Source of the DNA: Buttiauxella agrestis ATCC 33320
GTDB taxonomy: Bacteria > Pseudomonadota > Gammaproteobacteria > Enterobacterales > Enterobacteriaceae
Length of the DNA: 64,000 nt
NCBI GenBank assembly: GCA_024169445.1
Contig: JALKFA010000001.1
Coordinates: 310,001-374,000, forward strand
Direction of reading: 5' to 3'
This document shows, in pieces, positions 61,262 through 64,000 of the stretch (positions are counted from its first letter, which is position 1; each line of letters starts with the position of its first letter). The notes below the pieces were generated by a model. That model did no database searches and was not told the origin of the DNA. It was given only the letters and a program-made list of their open reading frames with translations. Made by a program: the position numbers and the translations under genes.

Positions 61262-61903
61262 GTGGAAACCCACGAAATTTATCTTCCTGAGCGTTTTGAT
61301 GACGCCAGTTTGAAAGAAAAGATTTTCTTCAGCGCCATTAGTTTGTTCGCTGAATTTGGCCTTAACGGCGCACGCATGGAGCAAATTGCCGAGAAAGCCA
61401 ACACCACCAAACGGATGGTGGTTTATCACTTCAAAAGCAAAGAGCTGCTTTACGTTCAGGTGCTGGAATATGTTTACACCCAAATTCGCAGCTGTGAGCG
61501 CCAGCTTAATCTCACTGACCAGCCGCCAGTCGAAGCGATGGTGGAACTGGTGGAATGGACCTTTGATTTCCACGTCACTCACCCCGATTTCATTCGGATC
61601 ATCTGCATGGAGAACATGCAGCGTGGGCGCTTTGTGAAAGAGTCGGCTTACTTACGCGAGATAAACCGCAGTGCGCTGGAATTACTGCAAGATGTGCTTT
61701 CCCGAGGCCAGGATAAACAGCTATTCAGCAGGCTCGTCACCGCTAAAGACGTCCACCGCCTGATCAGTAGTTTTTGTTTCTACCACGTCGCAAACAGCTA
61801 CACATTTTCGAATTTCTTTGAAGATGGTTCAGAACCGGTTGATAGCACAGCACATTACCGTGAAATGGCGGTAAAAGTGGTGCTGCGTTATATCGGGCCA
61901 TAA
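61262..61903 (+). CDS. TetR-family transcriptional regulator
   Basis: A 213-residue TetR/AcrR-type regulator. The N-terminal helix-turn-helix domain includes FSAISLFAEFGLNGARMEQI and KANTTKRMVVYHFKSKELLY (about 22-62). The C-terminal domain resembles TetR_C sets seen with aromatic or fatty-acid regulators, but no ligand can be assigned. The GTG start at 61262 has AAGGAG eight bases upstream; the frame is open farther up but without a ribosome site. It occupies the place of dnaT-dnaC between yjjB and yjjA. Confidence 0.88.
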   Translation: METHEIYLPERFDDASLKEKIFFSAISLFAEFGLNGARMEQIAEKANTTKRMVVYHFKSKELLYVQVLEYVYTQIRSCERQLNLTDQPPVEAMVELVEWTFDFHVTHPDFIRIICMENMQRGRFVKESAYLREINRSALELLQDVLSRGQDKQLFSRLVTAKDVHRLISSFCFYHVANSYTFSNFFEDGSEPVDSTAHYREMAVKVVLRYIGP

Positions 61904-61914
61904 ACATAAATCTC

Positions 61915-61971
61915 TACCCTAAATAATTCGAGTTGCAGCCAACGCACCTGCAGCTTGAATTATAACGGGTA
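61915..61971 (+). repeat. Internally deleted ERIC element
   Basis: The left arm TACCCTAAATAATTCGAGTTGCAG joins directly to the right arm CAGCCAACGCACCTGCAGCTTGAATTATAACGGGTA. The central 70 or so bases, including the main hairpin, are gone. The join falls at a TGCAG shared by both arms. Compare 40231-40356 for the full copy. Confidence 0.9.
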
Positions 61972-62075
61972 AATCTGGAAGCTTTAGGAAATCTCCTGGC
62001 ACCCATCACCCTACAGATAGCGGTATACTCGTCGAAAATTCTCCTGCGATGCAGGTTAACGAAAAGAGTATAAAA

Positions 62076-62594
62076 ATGATGAAAGCAAGCAATCGGGTTC
62101 TCTGTGCACTGGCGTTGGCAACATTCGTATTTGCAGGCCAGGCGATGGCGTCAAGCTGGCAGGATCAACTCTCCAGTGCTGCGAGTGAATTAAGCAAAAC
62201 CACCACCAGCAATACTGCAACACCTGCGACCACCGCAACCACAGGCAACTCACTTTCCTCACTAACCAGCCTGCTCGGCGGCGGCACTCAAGCCCTGAGC
62301 GCCAACAGCATGACTAACGCGGCGGGCATTTTGCAGTACTGCATGAAAAACAAACTGGTTTCAGCCACCAACACCGACAACGTGAAAAGCGAGCTGCTCG
62401 ATAAACTGGGTCTTGATAGCGGCAAGAAAGAAACTCAGCCACAGGATTACACACAAGGCTTGATGGGGATGCTCAATACCGGCAAAGGCCAGCAACTGAA
62501 TCTGGACACTATTGGCAGTTCGCCGATAGCAGAAAAAGTAAAAACTCAGGCCTGTGATTTTGTCCTCAAGCAGGGCATGAGCTACCTTTCCTAA
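62076..62594 (+). CDS. yjjA: Secreted DUF2501 protein YjjA
   Basis: A 172-residue secreted protein. The signal peptide ends FAGQAMA before SSWQDQLSSAASELS. A Thr/Ala-rich linker (about 47-65 of the precursor) leads to the DUF2501 core MTNAAGILQYCMKNKLVSATN and ends ACDFVLKQGMSYLS, as in E. coli YjjA. Function unknown. Two ATG codons (62076, 62079) could start it. Confidence 0.9.
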   Translation: MMKASNRVLCALALATFVFAGQAMASSWQDQLSSAASELSKTTTSNTATPATTATTGNSLSSLTSLLGGGTQALSANSMTNAAGILQYCMKNKLVSATNTDNVKSELLDKLGLDSGKKETQPQDYTQGLMGMLNTGKGQQLNLDTIGSSPIAEKVKTQACDFVLKQGMSYLS

Positions 62595-62603
62595 GTTGAA
62601 TTA

Positions 62604-62632
62604 CCGCCCTGCGAACAGCGACTGTAGGGCGG
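62604..62632. terminator. Hairpin between yjjA and the methyltransferase gene
   Basis: CCGCCCT (62604-62610) and AGGGCGG (62626-62632) are perfect seven-base inverted arms with a 15-base loop, between convergent genes. There is no long T run, so termination is plausible but not certain. Confidence 0.55.
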
Positions 62633-62643
62633 ATCATCAATAC

Positions 62644-63660
62644 TCACTCCTTAACATTAATCTCCAGCACGGCATACACCCCATCGCTGGGTAACGTCAC
62701 GGTGACGTTTTGCAGATTGATTCCGGCGGCCAGAATAATCTCCCTAAGCTCAAACAGCGTGCGCGGATAAATCGTGGTCCAGCCGACACAACGCAGCGCA
62801 AAGTCAATTTGCGGGCTGGTTTTCAGCATATTAGAAATAATCAGCACGCCTCCGGGTTTCACCAGGCGCAGCGCATGGCGAATGAAATGCACCGCTTCGG
62901 CCTGCGAGAAATATTCGAAAATACCCAGCCCGTCGACCAGCTCCGCTGACTCCTCGCCCAGTTCCTGAACCAGCTTGTCACTGGCAATCATCCGGTCGAA
63001 CAAATTGCGCATTAACAGCGAAAAATGGTGGCCTTCAACCAACCCATATTGTGTCGCCAGCCCGCGGGCAAACTTCAGCGATTGCCTGTCATGGTCAACC
63101 AGCAACAACGTGAATTTCTGCGCCTTTAATTTTGCCCCGCGCAAAGTCTTTAAAACCGGCACCGCCGCGCCGCAAGCGAGGCTTATCCAGTTTCCTGAAA
63201 CGCGGTCGTTGAGATGAATATCGGCAATGGCCGCCATCACTTTGGCGCGCGAGCGAATCCCCCGTGCATCGTTGGCGTGAATAAACCATGGCCGACTATT
63301 GAGATCCATCTCCCCGCCGCTGATCAGCCGCTCGGCAAGCGGGTGCTGCACCGCCCACAGCGCAAGTGCCGTCGGCACCAGTTGGCAACGCCACTCCGCG
63401 AGCGCGGGGCGATTATGAAAGGCAAATTCTGAGTGTTTGTTCCGGCACCTAATCTGGCGTATTCCCAGGTTGTCTAAAATGATTTCCGGGGCTTCCAAAG
63501 AAGGGTCTGATGCTAGCTGTTGATTGATGTCATCGATCTGCTCTGATACCTGATCCTTCATCGGCCAGTCATCACTGATGTCGCTGCAAGTGATGTGTTT
63601 AATGGCAAGATCCGCAGGCACCGATCCTGGGATCACTGAGAGAAAAGGTTGCCAGGACAT
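62644..63660 (-). CDS. Class I SAM-dependent methyltransferase, substrate unknown
   Basis: A 338-residue protein. The N-terminal 110 residues are not recognised; the remainder looks like a Rossmann methyltransferase, with NWISLACGAAVPVLKTL as motif I, LLLVDHDRQSLKFAR as motif II and a VKPGGVLIISNM post-motif. It contains RSRAKVMAAIADIHL before the fold, reminiscent of polyhydroxyalkanoate- or lipid-related methyltransferases, but I cannot assign a substrate. It stands alone in the minus orientation after yjjA. In E. coli opgB lies beyond yjjA instead. Confidence 0.75.
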   Translation of the reverse strand: MSWQPFLSVIPGSVPADLAIKHITCSDISDDWPMKDQVSEQIDDINQQLASDPSLEAPEIILDNLGIRQIRCRNKHSEFAFHNRPALAEWRCQLVPTALALWAVQHPLAERLISGGEMDLNSRPWFIHANDARGIRSRAKVMAAIADIHLNDRVSGNWISLACGAAVPVLKTLRGAKLKAQKFTLLLVDHDRQSLKFARGLATQYGLVEGHHFSLLMRNLFDRMIASDKLVQELGEESAELVDGLGIFEYFSQAEAVHFIRHALRLVKPGGVLIISNMLKTSPQIDFALRCVGWTTIYPRTLFELREIILAAGINLQNVTVTLPSDGVYAVLEINVKE

Positions 63661-63800
63661 GTAAAACCTCTGCAGACGTTTTCTTTCAGTCTAGAAAATC
63701 CTCCGTGATTGACCGTCAGCAGAAAGTTGTAATTTGCAGGCTGGATTACCGCTTGAAAAGTACCTCCTCACCGCGCATGACGCAGGGTGAGGAGCAAAAG

Positions 63801-64000
63801 CTAGCGTAAAAATGACTCGGTCAATTTAACCCAGTAAGTCGCGCCACCTGAAATACAGGCATCGTTAAATTGATAGAGCGGATGGTGAACCGAGTAATCA
63901 TTGTTGCCCGTTGCCGTCCCCAACCATAAATAGCAGCCAGGGACTTCTTCCAACATAAATGAAAAGTCCTCGCTGCCCATGGCACTTTTCACCTGCGCAG
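63801..64000 (-). CDS. M20-family amidohydrolase, C-terminal end (partial)
   Basis: The last 66 codons of a gene that runs off the window edge. The sequence GSEDFSFMLEEVPGCYLWLG and VHHPLYQFNDACISGGATYWVKL is typical of hippurate hydrolase/N-acyl-amino-acid amidohydrolases (HipO/AbgB-like M20D), where the Glu-Asp and the HHP histidine help bind metal. Start and full length are unseen. Confidence 0.88.
   Translation of the reverse strand, partial: AQVKSAMGSEDFSFMLEEVPGCYLWLGTATGNNDYSVHHPLYQFNDACISGGATYWVKLTESFLR

Overview
The window is chromosomal DNA of an enterobacterium, most likely a Buttiauxella species. The order and content follow the E. coli 98-100/0-0.3 minute region in inverted orientation: dnaK, satP, mog, talB, yaaJ, yaaA, thrCBAL, lasT, arcA, creDCBA, rob, gpmB, yjjX, trpR, slt, ettA, nadR, radA, serB, smp, lplA, deoDBAC, yjjV, yjjU, ytjA, osmY, prfC, yjjG, rimI, holD, rsmC, leuQPV-type tRNAs, fhuF, yjjQ/bglJ, yjjP, yjjB, yjjA. 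The genus is suggested by a periplasmic histidine acid phosphatase at 11365-12705 that closely resembles, from memory, the well-known Buttiauxella phytase. This is a recognition, not an alignment.

Layout. 1-8.6 kb: the DnaK chaperone gene with a sigma-32-type promoter, acetate transporter SatP, an inserted MHS-type MFS transporter, molybdenum cofactor gene mog, talB, yaaJ and yaaA. 8.6-12.7 kb: an accessory block not found here in E. coli K-12, holding a His-rich small secreted protein, an FtrA-type regulator, a second GAPDH and the phytase. 12.8-17.6 kb: the threonine operon with leader peptide and attenuator. 17.8-24 kb: lasT, the tiny yjjY, arcA with a long conserved leader, and the CreABCD system. 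24-36 kb: rob to lplA. 36.1-36.6 kb: a decayed hipA-like yjjJ gene. 36.6-42.8 kb: the deoCABD nucleoside catabolic operon, interrupted by two ERIC repeats, with an NupC-type nucleoside transporter upstream and palindromic DeoR-like operators. 42.9-50.5 kb: yjjV, yjjU, ytjA, osmY, prfC, yjjG, rimI, holD, rsmC. 50.6-51 kb: three tandem tRNA-Leu(CAG) genes. 51-64 kb: a more variable stretch with a small membrane protein, a diguanylate cyclase, Fur-regulated fhuF, an orphan PTS EIIC with a double LacI-type operator upstream, a YbaK-type deacylase, two YjjQ/BglJ-type regulators, the pobA/pobR pair for 4-hydroxybenzoate, yjjP/yjjB, a TetR regulator, yjjA, a methyltransferase and the end of an M20 peptidase.

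Functionally the window is mainly housekeeping metabolism and global regulation (ArcA, CreBC, Rob, TrpR, NadR). Accessory genes for phosphorus and aromatic or sugar use have been inserted at a few syntenic breakpoints. I see no phage, IS element, CRISPR array or defence island. The most notable points are the phytase/GAPDH/FtrA block, the absence of dnaT-dnaC from their usual place between yjjB and yjjA, the yjjJ pseudogene, and ERIC elements placed inside the dnaK and deo operons, including one internally deleted copy at 61.9 kb. I found no convincing undescribed multi-gene system.
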